A DNA stretch of 64,000 nucleotides, from positions 1,060,363 to 1,124,362 of the forward strand of contig ML660777.1 in the NCBI GenBank assembly GCA_007570785.1, read 5' to 3'. Source of the stretch: Antilocapra americana. Taxonomy: Eukaryota > Chordata > Mammalia > Artiodactyla > Antilocapridae. The position numbers and the translations under genes were made by a program. The notes under the pieces were generated by a model, which saw only the letters and a program-made list of their open reading frames with translations, was not told the DNA's origin and made no database searches. Of this stretch, positions 21,911-32,339 are shown in pieces; position 1 is the first letter of the stretch, and every line of letters starts with the position of its first letter.

Positions 21911-23340
21911 CTTCAGTTCAGTTCAGTCGCTTAGCCGTGTCCGATTCTTTGCGACCCCATGAATAGCAGCACGTCAGGCCTCCCTGTCCATCACCAACTC
22001 CCAGAGTCCACTCAAACACATGGCCATAGAGTCGGTGATGCCATCCAGCCATATCATCCTCCGTCAACCCCTTCTTCTCCTGCCCGCAATCCTTCCCAGC
22101 ATGAGAGTCTTTACCAATGAGTCAACTCTTCGCATGAGGTGGCCAAAGGATTGGAGTTTCAACTTCAACATCAGTCCTTCCAATAAACACCCAGGACTGA
22201 TCTCCTTTAGGATTGACTGGTTGGATCTCCTTGTAGTCCAAGGGACTCTCAAGAGTCTTCTCCAACACCACAGTTCAAAAGTATCAATTCTTCAGTGCTC
22301 AGCTTTCTTCACAGTCCAAACCTCACATCCATACATGACTACTGGAAAAACCATAGCCTTGACTAGACAGACCTTTGCTGGCAAAGTAATGTCTCTGCTC
22401 TTTAATATGCTATCTAGGTTGGTCATACCTTTCCTTCCAAGGAGTAAGCATCTTTTAATTCCATGGTTGCAATCATAATCTGCAGTGATTTTCGAGCCTA
22501 GAAAAATAAAGTCAGTCACTGTTTCCACTGTTTCCCCATCTATCTGCCATGAAGTGATGGGACCAGATGCCATGATCTTAGTTTTCTGAATGTTGAGCTT
22601 TAAGCTAACTCTTTCACTCTCCTCTTTCACTTTCATCAAGAGGCTCTTTAGTTCCTCTTTACTTTCTGCCATAACGGTGGTGTCATCTGCATATCTGAAG
22701 TTATCGATATTTCTCCCAGCCATCTTGATTCCAGCTTGTGCTTCATCCAGCCCAGCATTTTTCATGATGTACTCTGCATAGAAGCTAAATAAGTAGGGTG
22801 ATAATATACAGCCTTGACATACTCCTTTTCCTAATTGGAACCAGTCTGTTGTTCCATGTCCAGTTTGAACTGTTGCTTCCTGACCTACATACAGGTTTCT
22901 CAAGAGACAGGTCAGGTGGTCTGATATTCCCATCTCTTTCAGAATTTTCCACAGTTTATAGTGATCCACACAGTCAAAGGCTTTGGCATAGTCAATAAAG
23001 CAGAAATAGATGTTTTTCTGGAACTCTCTTGCTTTTTTGATGACCCAGCGGATGTTGGCAATTTGATCTTTGGTTCCTCTGCCTTTTATAAAATCAGCTT
23101 GAACATTTGGAAGTTCATGGTTCACATACTGCTGAACCCTGGCTTGGAATTTTGAGCATTACTTTACTAGCATATGAGATGAGTGCAATTGTGCGATAGT
23201 TTGAGCATTCTGTGGCATTGCCTTTCTTTGGGATTGGAATTAAAACTGACCTTTTCCAGTCCTGTAGCCACTGCTGAGTTTTCCAAATTTGCTGGCATAT
23301 TGAGTCCAGCGCTTTCACAGCATCATCTTTCAGGATCTTA
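21911..23340 (-). mobile_element. BovB (RTE) LINE, 5'-truncated
   Basis: The copy opens on plus with the reversed BovB terminus 'ttcagttcagttcagtcgc' and ends in 'cagcatcatctttcagga'. It is 1.43 kb of an element about 3.2 kb long. The reverse transcriptase core is better preserved than in its partner at 18.9 kb, and the two share several codons that look subfamily-specific. No clear TSD was found. Upstream coding (minus frame 23115-23340) is out of frame with the core because of a small deletion near 23150. Confidence 0.95.
22292..23125 (-). pseudogene. BovB reverse transcriptase core, 277 codons open
   Basis: This is an uninterrupted frame covering the palm region of an RTE reverse transcriptase. 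In order it has 'KGRGTKDQIANIRW', motif A 'FIDYAKAFDCVD', 'GKGVCQGCILSP' (motif B), 'FRYADDTTVMAES' (motif C, YADD coded at 22682-22693) and 'VMYGCEVWTVKKAEH' at the end, where a stop replaces the usual readthrough to the C-terminal domain. The endonuclease and N-terminal part are missing, so it is a fragment and not a functional gene. The start codon is simply the first ATG after the upstream frameshift. Confidence 0.88.
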
Positions 23341-23631
23341 ATTTCCTCAAAAACAGGGTGTCTTTGCTTAGGAAATTGAATAATAAATAGATTAGGTAGA
23401 AAGGGGAAGGAGAGAAAACAAACGGGATTGGCTAAAATAGAAGAAAATGAGCAGAAAAGATAGAGGAAAAGCCAGAAATAGCACAAAACGTGCCTGATAC
23501 CTAACAAGTGGATTAAATCATTCTCTTCCTGGGCCACTGGCCCGGACACAGGGAACATTATGATGTGGTTGCTGTGGGCTGACCTCCAAGAGAGAGGAGA
23601 TGAGTTGGTCACATAAATAGGAGATACTTCT
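23341..23631. other. no gene seen
   Basis: This is purine-rich sequence between the BovB end and the next LTR. The 257-codon minus frame that spans it is BovB at one end and antisense LTR at the other, so it is not a gene. Confidence 0.5.
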
Positions 23632-24008
23632 TGCAATAGACTAAATGTACCACACATCCCTCCCCCACCCCCGCCAAATCTTATATTGAAATTTATGCCC
23701 CAGTACGATGGTACTTGGAGGTCAGGCCTTTGCAAGGTGCTTAGGCCATGAGGGTGGAGCCATATTAAATGGGATTCAATACCCTTATAAAAGAGGCCCC
23801 AGAGAGACCTCTTCCCACCACTCCCCACCATGCAGGAGACAATGAAAAGACAGTCATTGATGAACCAGAAGATGGGTTCACCAGACACTGAATCCTTGGC
23901 ACCTTGATCTTGAACTTCTCAGCCTCCAGGACTGTGAGAAATATATCACTGTTGTTTACAAGCTACCCTATGGTATTGTGGTACAGCAGCCCAAACATAG
24001 TAAGACAC
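23632..24008 (+). repeat. solo LTR, ERVL-MaLR type
   Basis: 'atattgaaatttatgcccca', 'tacgatggtacttggaggtc', 'catgagggtggagccatatt', 'cttataaaagaggccccag' (TATA-like), 'cctccaggactgtgagaaat' and the 3' end 'gcagcccaaacatagtaag' follow the MaLR/MLT1-like LTR pattern in sense. No internal retroviral region is present. It is an old, inactive remnant, and the subfamily is uncertain. Confidence 0.65.
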
Positions 24009-24092
24009 AACTACCTGGACTTCATAACTTAGGGAGTTGAATGCAGTTTGGATGCACTGGAATATTTAGTCATATATGTGGGAATACCTCTA

Positions 24093-24265
24093 CCAGTAAC
24101 TATTGAGCTTTTATAAAATATCTACTTTAATTTCCATAATAATCTTGAGAAATACTACTACCACCGTCCTTTTTTGCAGATAAACTGAGGCTTGGAGATA
24201 TTAAATAACAATCTCAGGTCAATGCCTAACTTGCAGTGTCACCAGAATGTGACTTCAGGCCATCC
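24093..24265 (-). repeat. MIR relic
   Basis: 'ccataataatcttgagaaat', 'ttttgcagataaactgagg' and 'ttggagatattaaataac' are the antisense MIR core. Confidence 0.65.
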
Positions 24266-25944
24266 TTGTCTCGACTTACACGATTACCTCAGGCTTTGAG
24301 ATTTCAGAACTTTATTTATAGCTCACCAGGGACTACCAAGTTAAATGTGCTTATCATTACTTCCTTTAAAGATGCCCATCTTCCTCTTTTAAAAAATGGT
24401 GACTCTGAACTGTATTTTACCACTTGCTGTTTTTTCAATAAAGTTTTTCATAAACCTCAAGGTTTGGATTTTCACTTGAAAGCAAAGAACAAACCTCTTT
24501 GTACCTGGGGGTGATATTTATCACTCTGAGGTTTGAAGGATATTGTCTTGCTCACATGTTGAAAGGTAACACAGCTGTCTGCAATGAATCTCTGATTAAC
24601 AGATGTGAGAGGGAGATGGTGAAAAGACCCTGGTCAAAACAGAACATCTGGCTGAAGAATTGAGATTTCTGCCTTTGGTTTTTCCCTCGCTCAAGCGCCA
24701 TTGCAGAACCTCTGATGATCACTTATGATCCTTGGAAGTAAAGCCCAGTTGTTGGTGACACTGTCAGTATTTCCTTCATACTATCATTTTTACCATGAAA
24801 GCCATTGTGAAGCAAAAAAATGAAAGAAAAATAAAAAGACCACTTCTTGAAGAAAGTTTGCCACTTACAGTATTTATAAAGGGAATTGGTGGACTCTACA
24901 ACTGGATGTTATATCATTTCTTTAATAATTAATTAAGCATTTCATGAATTTATTATTATGGATAATTATTTAATGAAACTATTAGCATAAGTTCCTAAAA
25001 GCAGAATGCACACACTTAAGCTGTAGCTCAAAGGATGGAATTTTGCCACAGAAACTACTTTATAAACAAGGCAGTTGCTGAAAAATAACACATTCACCAT
25101 AAAGAAGCCATGCGTCTGTTGCCATTTTTCCAAGGCCGTTTTTCTCCCCTTTGTCTTTTAGGCTCCTACCTTCCCTCTCTGTTTCAGCATTTCTCCAGTC
25201 ACTGCTACAGAAACTAATATTAAGTTTAGAGCCACAGGACGAGTTCAGATTCTGAGCATCTCTAGGTAATTGAACTGCCCCTAGAAACCTCCCCATCCTA
25301 AGTACCAGGAAAGAGGCAGCTGGTTCCAACCCTCAGGAATTCGGATGACACTCAGGGACATGGTTTACTGCACCGCTTCATCAGACACAGAGGCAATACA
25401 GTAAAGGGGTCTCAAATCGATTGTACTACTTTGACTCACTGTGATCTGGGCCTGCTGGGACCCCTGTCAACTAACAGCCCCAGAAAGACAACCCCTGACT
25501 CAGCTGTGGGCAACAGGGTTAAGACTGGAGTTTTTCCAGGCCTGCAGCTATTGTAGGGCAAACCGAGTGATGGTGAGATAAACACTAGTATATAAACATA
25601 GTATATAAACATATGAAGAGATGAGAATAAAAGAGAAGAGCATATGCATCCATTCATGAACTCATGCTGAGATCTTCATGTGTCAAGTAAGATCTTCATG
25701 ACTGGTGTCTAGAATACAACCTATAAAGAGCAGATCATGCAACAAATGGAATACATGCATGAACACTCATCTGTGATGTAAAGGGGTAGATGCTTCAATA
25801 GAGGTTTGACCAACTGTTACGTGAAACAAAGGAGAGAGAATTCTTCTGAGGAGACTCAAGAAGTCTTGAAAAGAGTTGATATTGCTGCCAGGCCTAGAAG
25901 AACCTTTGCAATAGATAAGTATGGAGAAGGCCTTTTTAAAAGCA
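24266..25944. other. no gene seen
   Basis: This is mostly single-copy-looking sequence. Small direct duplications are visible: 'tatataaacata' twice at about 25590-25613, and 'agatcttcatg' twice at about 25671-25700. The short frames at 24236-24514 and 25060-25329 show no domain I know. Confidence 0.4.
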
Positions 25945-26105
25945 TTATGGTGGCGCAGTCAGTAAAGAATCTGTCTGCAATGCAAGAGACCACCTACAAT
26001 GTAAGAGATTTGGGTTTGATCCCTGGGTCAGGAAGATCCCCTGGAGAAGGTGAGCTACCATCCATGGGGTCCTAAATAGTCGGACACGACTGAAGCAATT
26101 TAGCA
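25945..26105 (+). mobile_element. Bov-tA SINE, rearranged
   Basis: The head starts at 'atggtggcgcagtcagtaaag'. A 'gcaatgcaagagaccacc' segment is followed by a near repeat 'tacaatgtaagagatttgg', then 'gatccctgggtcaggaag'. The body jumps directly from 'ctggagaagg' to 'ccatggggtcctaaa'. There is thus a local duplication in the head and a deletion of about 80 bases in the body. Confidence 0.85.
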
Positions 26106-26250
26106 TACACAACAATGCTGTGAAGTATGTCAAGCAGATTATTTCCATTATGTAAATGAGAAAACTGAGTCATACAAAACTTCACTCAACTGATCAATGC
26201 CACATACCCAGTATGGGGTAAATTCCAGACTGGATCCTTAGTCTTCCTCG
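26106..26250 (-). repeat. MIR relic
   Basis: 'ccattatgtaaatgagaaaac', 'tgagtcatacaaaacttcac' and 'ttccagactggatcctta' fit the antisense MIR core and tRNA-like end. Confidence 0.6.
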
Positions 26251-26654
26251 TGGTTTATTGCTATTTGTTTACGTTGTGTTATGTGTAGAGACAAAGAGAT
26301 AGACCTGTTACATTGGCATCAGTAACCCTACAACCAGGAATAACATTACTACGATTTCAACCTGCCTTTCCTAAGCTTTTGCAAAAACGCTTGTATTTAG
26401 AACATGTGCTAATCCAAGTCTTGATGGGAAAAAAATGATATGCTCAAATGATTTTATTTGGGGAGAGTTTAATAAAGGGGTTATTTATTGAGGTGTGGAC
26501 AAGATTTAAGGGAACTAAGAGAGGATCAGTGTCGGGTCCCAGAACTGGCAACATCAAGGGTCTGTCACCACCACTACCACCTCTAGGTGTGAAGGGCACA
26601 GTGGGAGCAAAGTCCTGAGGACTCAGAGAGGGTATCATGGAGAAGGCATCCTGG
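26251..26654. other. no gene seen
   Basis: This is single-copy-looking DNA that forms the left flank of the large L1. Confidence 0.45.
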
Positions 26655-26981
26655 CAGGAGCTGTGGCTTTTTTTTTTTTAATTGTTTTTGCCATACATTG
26701 TCATGATATCACCATGGGTTTACATATGCTTCCCCTCCGGAACCCCCCTCCCTCCTCCCTCCCCCCCAGGAAATCTCGCTGCACCAGCCCCGAGCATCAG
26801 TCCTGGGCTGGCGATTGATTAGACACATGACAATTAACATGCTTCAATGCCCTTCTCCCATATCATCCCACCCTTACCCTCATCCACAAAGTCCACGAGT
26901 CTATTCTATACATCTGCGTTCCTTTTGCTGTCTCAAATGTTGGGTTCTCGTTACCGTCTTTCTAAATTCCATATATATGCA

Positions 26982-29900
26982 TTAATATTGCTGTTTTTGC
27001 TTCTGGCTTACTTCACTCTGGATAATGGGCTCCAGTTTCGTCCATCTGAGTAGAACTGCTTCAAATGAAATTTTTTTTAATGCTGAGTAATATTCCATTG
27101 TGTATATGTACCACAGCTTTCTTATCCATTCGTCAGTTGATGGGCATCTAGGTTGCTTCCATGTCCTGGCTATTGTAAACAATGCAGCGATGGACATTGG
27201 GGTACACGTGGCTCTTTCTATTCTGGTTTCCTCGGTGTATATGCCCAGCAGTGGGATTGCTGAGTCATATGGCAGGTCTATTTGCAGCTTTTTAAGGAAC
27301 CTCCACACTGTTTTCCATAGTGGCTGTACTAGTTTGCATTCCCACCAACAGTGTAAGAGGGTTCCCTTTTCTCCACATCCTCTCCAGCATTTATTGCTTG
27401 CAGACTTTTGGATGGCAGCCATTCTAACTGGTGTAAAGTGGTACCTCATTGTGGTTTTGATTTGCATTTCTCTGATAATGAGTGATGTTGAGCATCTTTT
27501 CATGTGTTTGTTAGCCATTTTTATATCTTCTTTGGAGAAATGTCTGTTAAGTTCTTTGGCCCACTTTTTAATTGGGTTGTTTATTTTTCTAGAATGGAGC
27601 TGCAGGAGTTGCTTGTATATTTCTGAGATTAATTGTTTGTCCATTGCTTCATTGGCTATTATTTTCTCCCATTCTGAAGGCTGTCTTTTCACCTTGTTTA
27701 TAGTTTCCTTTGTTGTGCAAAAGCTTTTAAATTTAACTAGGTCCCATTTGTTTATTCGTGTTTTTATTTCCAATATTCTGAGAGGTGGGTCACGGAGTAT
27801 CCCACTTTGGTTTATGTCAGAGAGGGTTTTGCCTATGTTATCCTCTAGGAGTTTTATAGTTTCTGGTCTTATGCTTAGATCTTTGATCCATTTTGAGTTT
27901 ATCTTTGTGTATGGTGTTAGAAAGTGATCTAGTTTCATTCTTTTACAAGTGGCTGTCCAGTTTTCCCAGCACCACTTGTTAAAGAGGTTGTCTTTTCTCC
28001 ATTGTATATTCTTGCCTCCTTTGTCAAAGATAAGGTGTCCATAGATGCGTGGATTTATCTCTGGGCTTTCTATTCTGTTCCATTGATCTATGTTTCTGTC
28101 TTTGTGCCAGTACCATACTGTCTTAATGACTGTGGCTTTGTAGTATAGCCTAATGTCAGGTAGGTTGATTCCGCCAGTTCCATTCTTCTTTCTCAAGATT
28201 GCTTTGCCTATACGAGGTTTTTTATATTTCCATACAAATTGTGAAATTATTTGTTCTAATTCTTTGAAAAAGACCTCTGGTAGCTTGATAGGAATTGCAT
28301 TGAATCTATAGATTGCTTTGGTTAGTATACTCATTTTCACTATATTGATTCTTCCAATCCACGAACACGGCACATTTCTCCATCTGTTTGTGTCCTCCTT
28401 GATTTCTTTCATCAGTGTTTTATAGTTTTCTATATACAAGTCTTTTGATTCTTTAGGTAGAAATACTCCTAAGTATTTTATTCTTTTTGTTTCAATGGTG
28501 AGTGGAATTGTTTCCTTAATTTCTCTTTCTGATTTCTCACTGTTAGTGTATAGGAATGCCAGGGATTTCTGTGTGTTGATTTTGTATCCTGAAACTTTGC
28601 TATATTCACTGATTATCTCTAGTAATTTTCTCGTAGAGTCTTTAGGGTTTTCAATATAGAGGATCATGTCATCTGCAAACAGAGAGAGTTTTACTTCTTC
28701 TTTTCCAATCTGGATTCCTTTGATTTCTTTATCTGCTCTGATTGCTGTGGCCAAGACTTCCAAAACTATGTTGAATAGTAGTGGTGAGAGTGGGCACCCT
28801 TGTCTTGTTCCTGATTTCAGGGGGAATGCTTCCAGCTTTTCACCATTGAGGATAATGTTTGCTGTGGGTTTGTCATATATAGCTTTTATTATGTTGAGGT
28901 ATGTTCCTTCTATTCCTACTTTTTGGAGGGTTTTTATCATAAATGGATGTTGAATTTTGTCAAAGGCTTTCTCTGCATCTATTGAGATAATCATGTGATT
29001 TTTATTTTTCAATTTGTTAATGTGGTGTATTACATTGATCGATTTACGAATATTGAAGAATCCTTGCATCCCTGGGATAAAGCCTACTTGATCATGAAGT
29101 ATGATCTTTTTGATGTGTTGTTGGATTCTATTTGCTAGAATTTTGTTGAGGATTTTTGCATCTAAGTTCATCAGTGATATTGGCCTGTAGTTTTCTTTTT
29201 TTGTGGCATCTTTGCCAGGTTTTGGAATTAGGGTGATGGTGGCCTCATAGAATGAGTTTGCAAGTTTACCTTCGTCTGCAATTTTCTGGAAGAGTTTGAG
29301 TAGAATAGGTGTTAGCTCTTCTCTAAATTTTTGGTAGAATTCAGCCGTGAAGCCATCTGGTCCTGGGCTTTTGTTTTTTGGCAGATTTCTGATTACTGTT
29401 TCAATTTCCGTGCTTGTGATGGGTCTATTAATATTATCTATCTCTTCCTGGTTTAGTCTTGGAAAGTTGTACTTTTCTAGGAATTTGTCCATTTCATCCA
29501 AATTGTCCAGTTTATTTGCATATAGTTGCTGATAATAGTCTCTTATGATCCTTTGTATTTCTGTGTTTTCTGTTGTGATCTCTCCGTTTTCATTTCTAAT
29601 TCTGTTGATTTGGTTCTTCTCCCTTTGTTTCTTGATGAGTCTGGCCAATGGTTTGTCAATTTTATTTATCTTCTCAAAGAACCAGCTTTTGGCTTGGTTG
29701 ATTTTTGCTATGGTCACTTTTGTTTCCTTTGCATTTATTTCTGCCCTGATCTTTAAGATTTCTTTCCTTCTACTAGACCTGGGCTTCTGCATCTTTTCCC
29801 TTTCTAGTTGCTTTAGGTGTAAAGTAAGGTCATTTATTTGATTTTTTCTTGTTTCCTGAGGTGAGCTTGTATTGCTATGAACTTTCCCCTTAGCATTGCT

Positions 29901-30771
29901 TTCACAGTGTCCCATAGGTTTTGGGCTGTTGTGTTTTCATTTTCATTCGTTTCCATGCATAACTGAATTTCGGTTTTGATTTCTTCTGTGATTTGTTGGT
30001 TATTCAGCAGTGTGTTGTTGAGCCTCCATATGTTGGAAGTTTTGAAAGGTTTTCTCCTGTAGTTGATATCTAATCTCACTGCATTGTGGTCAGAAAAGAT
30101 GCTTGGGATGATTTCAATATTTTTGAATTTATCAAGGTTAGATTTATGGCCCAGGATGTGATCTATCCTGGAGAAGGTCCCGTGTGCACTTGAGAAAAAG
30201 GTGAAATTCCTTGTTTTGGGGTGGAATGACCTATAGATATCAATTAGGTCTAGTTGATCTATTGTATCATTTAAAGTTTGAATTTCCTTGTTACTTTTCT
30301 GTCTAGTTGATCTATCCATTGGTGTGAGTGGTGTATTAAAGTCTCCCATATTATTGTGTTGTTGTTGATTTCCCCTTTCATACTTGTTAGCATTTGCCTT
30401 ACATATTGTGGAGCTCCTATGTTAGGTGCATAAATATTTATAATTGTTATTTCTTCTTCCTCGATTGATCCTTTGATCATTATGTAATGTCCACCTTTAT
30501 CTCTTTTCACTGCCTTTATTTTAAAGTCTACTTTATCTGATATGAGTATTGCCACTCCTGCTTTCTTTTGGTCTTTATTTGCATGGAATATCTTTTTCCA
30601 GCCTTTAACTTTCAGTCTATATGTGTCCCTAGGTTTGAGGTGGGTCTCTTGTAGACAACATATATAGGGGTCTTGTTTCTGTATCCAATCGGCCAATCTT
30701 TGTCTTTTGGTTGGGGCATTCAGCCTGTTTACATTTAAAGTAACTATTGATAAGTATGATCCCGTTGCCAT
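26982..30771 (-). pseudogene. L1 ORF2 (endonuclease/reverse transcriptase), two frameshifts
   Basis: ORF2p nicks chromosomal DNA and reverse-transcribes L1 RNA at the nick. The frame runs over about 1,263 codons in three pieces: 30771 to about 30345, 30349 to about 29845, and 29915 to 26982. The AP-endonuclease part shows 'CLQETHL', 'IYAPN', 'GDFNTP' and 'SDHNAVRLDI'. The reverse transcriptase shows '[14 protein letters not shown]' (motif A), '[13 protein letters not shown]' (B) and 'FADD' (C, coded at 28668-28679). The C-terminus has the cysteine-rich '[18 protein letters not shown]'. The first break is one missing base before the 'GDFNTP' codons, the second one missing A in an A-run near 29845. 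All key catalytic residues remain. Compared with the copy at 47 kb, the last few codons after 'QKQKQQY' are lost through a small deletion. Confidence 0.95.
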
Positions 30772-30822
30772 TTATTTTATTGTTTTGGGTTCCAGATTAT
30801 CTATCCCATCCGTGTTTCCTAT

Positions 30823-31749
30823 CTAGGCAAGTTCCTTTAGCATTCGTTGGAGGGCTGGTTTGGTGTTGCTGAATTCTCTCAGTTTCTGCTTGTCTGAGAA
30901 AATTTTGAATTCTCCTTCAAATTTGAATGAGATCCTTGCTGGGTACAGTAGTTGGGGTTGTAGATTGTTTTCTTCCATGACTTTAAGTATGTTTTGCCAT
31001 TCCCTTCTGGCCTGAAGCGTTTCTGTTGAGAGATCAGCTGTTATCCTTATGGGATTCCCCTTGTGAGTTATTTTTTGCTTCTCCCTTGCTGCTTTTAATA
31101 TTTGGTCTTTGTATTTGATATTTGCTAATTTGATTAATATGTGTCTTGGGGTGTCCCGCTTGGGGTTCATTCTATTTGGGACTCTCTGTGTTTCTTGGAC
31201 CTGAGTGGCTATTTGCTTCCCCAATTTAGGGAAGTTTTCAACAATTATCTCTTCAAGGATTTTCTGATGGTCTTTCTTATTGTCTTCTTCTTCTGGGACT
31301 CCTATGATTCGAATATTGGTGCGTTTAATATTGTCCCAGAGGTCTCTAAGATTGTCCTCATTTCTTTTAATTCTTTTTTCATTTTTCCTTTCTGTTTCAT
31401 TTATTTCTGCCATTCTGTCTTCTACCTCACTTATTCTGTCTTCTATCTCTGTTATTCTACTGTTGGTTCCCTCCAGGGTGTTTTTTATCTCATTTATTGC
31501 ATTATTTATTGTATTTTGACTCTTTTTCATTTCTTCTAAGTCCTTGTTAAAGCTTACCTGCATCTTCTCAATCCTTGCCTGCAGGTTATTGAGCTGCAAC
31601 TCCAACTTATTTTCCAGGTTTTGGATCATTTTCACTATCATTATTCGGAATTCTTTGTCAGGTAGACTTCCTATCTCTTCGTCTTTTGTTTGGTCTAGGG
31701 GGTATTTAGCCTGTTCCTTTACTTGCTGGGTATTTCTCTGCCTTTTCAT
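30823..31749 (-). CDS. L1 ORF1 (RNA-binding chaperone), intact
   Basis: The 308-residue frame is uninterrupted. ORF1p coats L1 RNA as a trimer in cytoplasmic particles. A charged N-terminus (residues 1-30) leads to a long coiled coil (about 35-135, with heptad-like 'RITEIEDRISEVEDRMAEI'). The RNA-recognition domain follows, around 'IRIIGVPE' and 'TPRHILIKLANIKYKDQIL' (about 145-235), and then the C-terminal domain with 'LSTETLQARREW' (about 240-308). The length is slightly below the roughly 340 residues of human ORF1p. The ATG at 31749 is the first in frame and gives the expected N-terminus. ORF2 begins 51 bases after the ORF1 frame ends. Whether it is expressed depends on host silencing, which the sequence cannot show. 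Confidence 0.93.
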   Translation of the reverse strand: MKRQRNTQQVKEQAKYPLDQTKDEEIGSLPDKEFRIMIVKMIQNLENKLELQLNNLQARIEKMQVSFNKDLEEMKKSQNTINNAINEIKNTLEGTNSRITEIEDRISEVEDRMAEINETERKNEKRIKRNEDNLRDLWDNIKRTNIRIIGVPEEEDNKKDHQKILEEIIVENFPKLGKQIATQVQETQRVPNRMNPKRDTPRHILIKLANIKYKDQILKAAREKQKITHKGNPIRITADLSTETLQARREWQNILKVMEENNLQPQLLYPARISFKFEGEFKIFSDKQKLREFSNTKPALQRMLKELA

Positions 31750-31990
31750 CTTGTTTATCTTGCTGTGTTGTCCCTTTATTGTGGGGATTCCTCTCTGTGG
31801 GAGGGGTTGGATGTGTGGTTTGTCGAAGTTTCCTGGATGGGAAGGCTTGTGTGGTTTTCTGGTGGGTGGGTCTAGGTTTCCTCACTGTTAATTGCTGGGG
31901 TCCAGCCTCGGTGGGTCCGGGGGTCTTGAGGGATGAGTAGCATCAGTGGAAGAACTGAGCTGAGTGGATGTGGTGATGGAGCAGTCTCTC
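31750..31990 (-). promoter_or_regulatory. L1 5' leader (short)
   Basis: About 240 bases lie between the 5' TSD and the ORF1 ATG. On plus they read through GT-rich text ('gggaggggttggatgtgtgg', 'ggtgggtgggtctagg') to 'tccagcctcggtgggtccgg'. Few CpGs are present. It may be the downstream end of the L1 5' UTR, with the upstream promoter lost by 5' truncation. Promoter activity is not established. Confidence 0.6.
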
Positions 31991-32007
31991 CAGGAGCTGT
32001 GGCTTTT

Positions 32008-32299
32008 AAAGGCAGACACAACCTTTGCCAACTACAGCTTTACCCACTTCTAGCTTTCAGAATGCCTGCCAGTGCTTTCCATTGGTTGGACCCACTAGGA
32101 GTCAAAGAGCATGAGAACCCATTGATGAAATCTATAAAAGGTCAGCTTTTTAGGGTTAGACCACATTACAAAAGGTGGAAAGTAAATCTGGAAAGGTGAA
32201 CAGGCAGCATCCAGCACAGGGCATAGCAGGAGGTTAGGCGTGGTTTCTAGTGTTTTGTTTTACCCATCTTCCTCACTCACACACACCTCTGATCTGAAA

Positions 32300-32300
<1 letters not shown>
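32008..32300. other. no gene seen (right flank of L1)
   Basis: This is single-copy-looking DNA that continues the pre-insertion flank. Confidence 0.4.

Positions 32301-32337
<37 letters not shown>
32301..32337. repeat. (CA)18 microsatellite
   Basis: An uninterrupted CA dinucleotide tract of 37 bases is preceded by a short 'cactcacacacacc'. A pure tract of this length is usually polymorphic between animals. Confidence 0.98.

Positions 32338-32339
<2 letters not shown>

Larger units (their letters stand above)
26672..31990 (-). mobile_element. near-complete ruminant L1 (LINE-1)
   Basis: This is a 5.3 kb element flanked by a perfect 17 bp TSD, 'caggagctgtggctttt', at 26655-26671 and 31991-32007. 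On the minus strand the order is a roughly 240-base leader (31990-31750), ORF1 (31749-30823), a short spacer, ORF2 (30771-26982), a 3' UTR with a polypurine tract seen on plus as C-rich at 26735-26770, and a terminal A-run (plus T-run at 26669-26679). ORF1 is intact. ORF2 has two single-base deletions. The high integrity and perfect TSD point to a recent insertion. The leader is short for an L1 promoter, so the element may be 5'-truncated just upstream of ORF1. Confidence 0.97.

Noticed and set aside
23115..23888. 257-codon minus-strand frame
   Set aside because: It is a chance fusion of BovB coding with antisense LTR text; the two parts come from different elements.
27100..27927. 275-codon plus-strand frame over the same interval
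   Set aside because: It is the antisense of L1 ORF2, and the same antisense frame appears in the second L1 at 47459-47986.
26982..29915. A 977-residue open frame as a possible host gene
   Set aside because: Its motifs ([18 protein letters not shown], cysteine-rich C-terminus) and the flanking TSD identify it as L1 ORF2.
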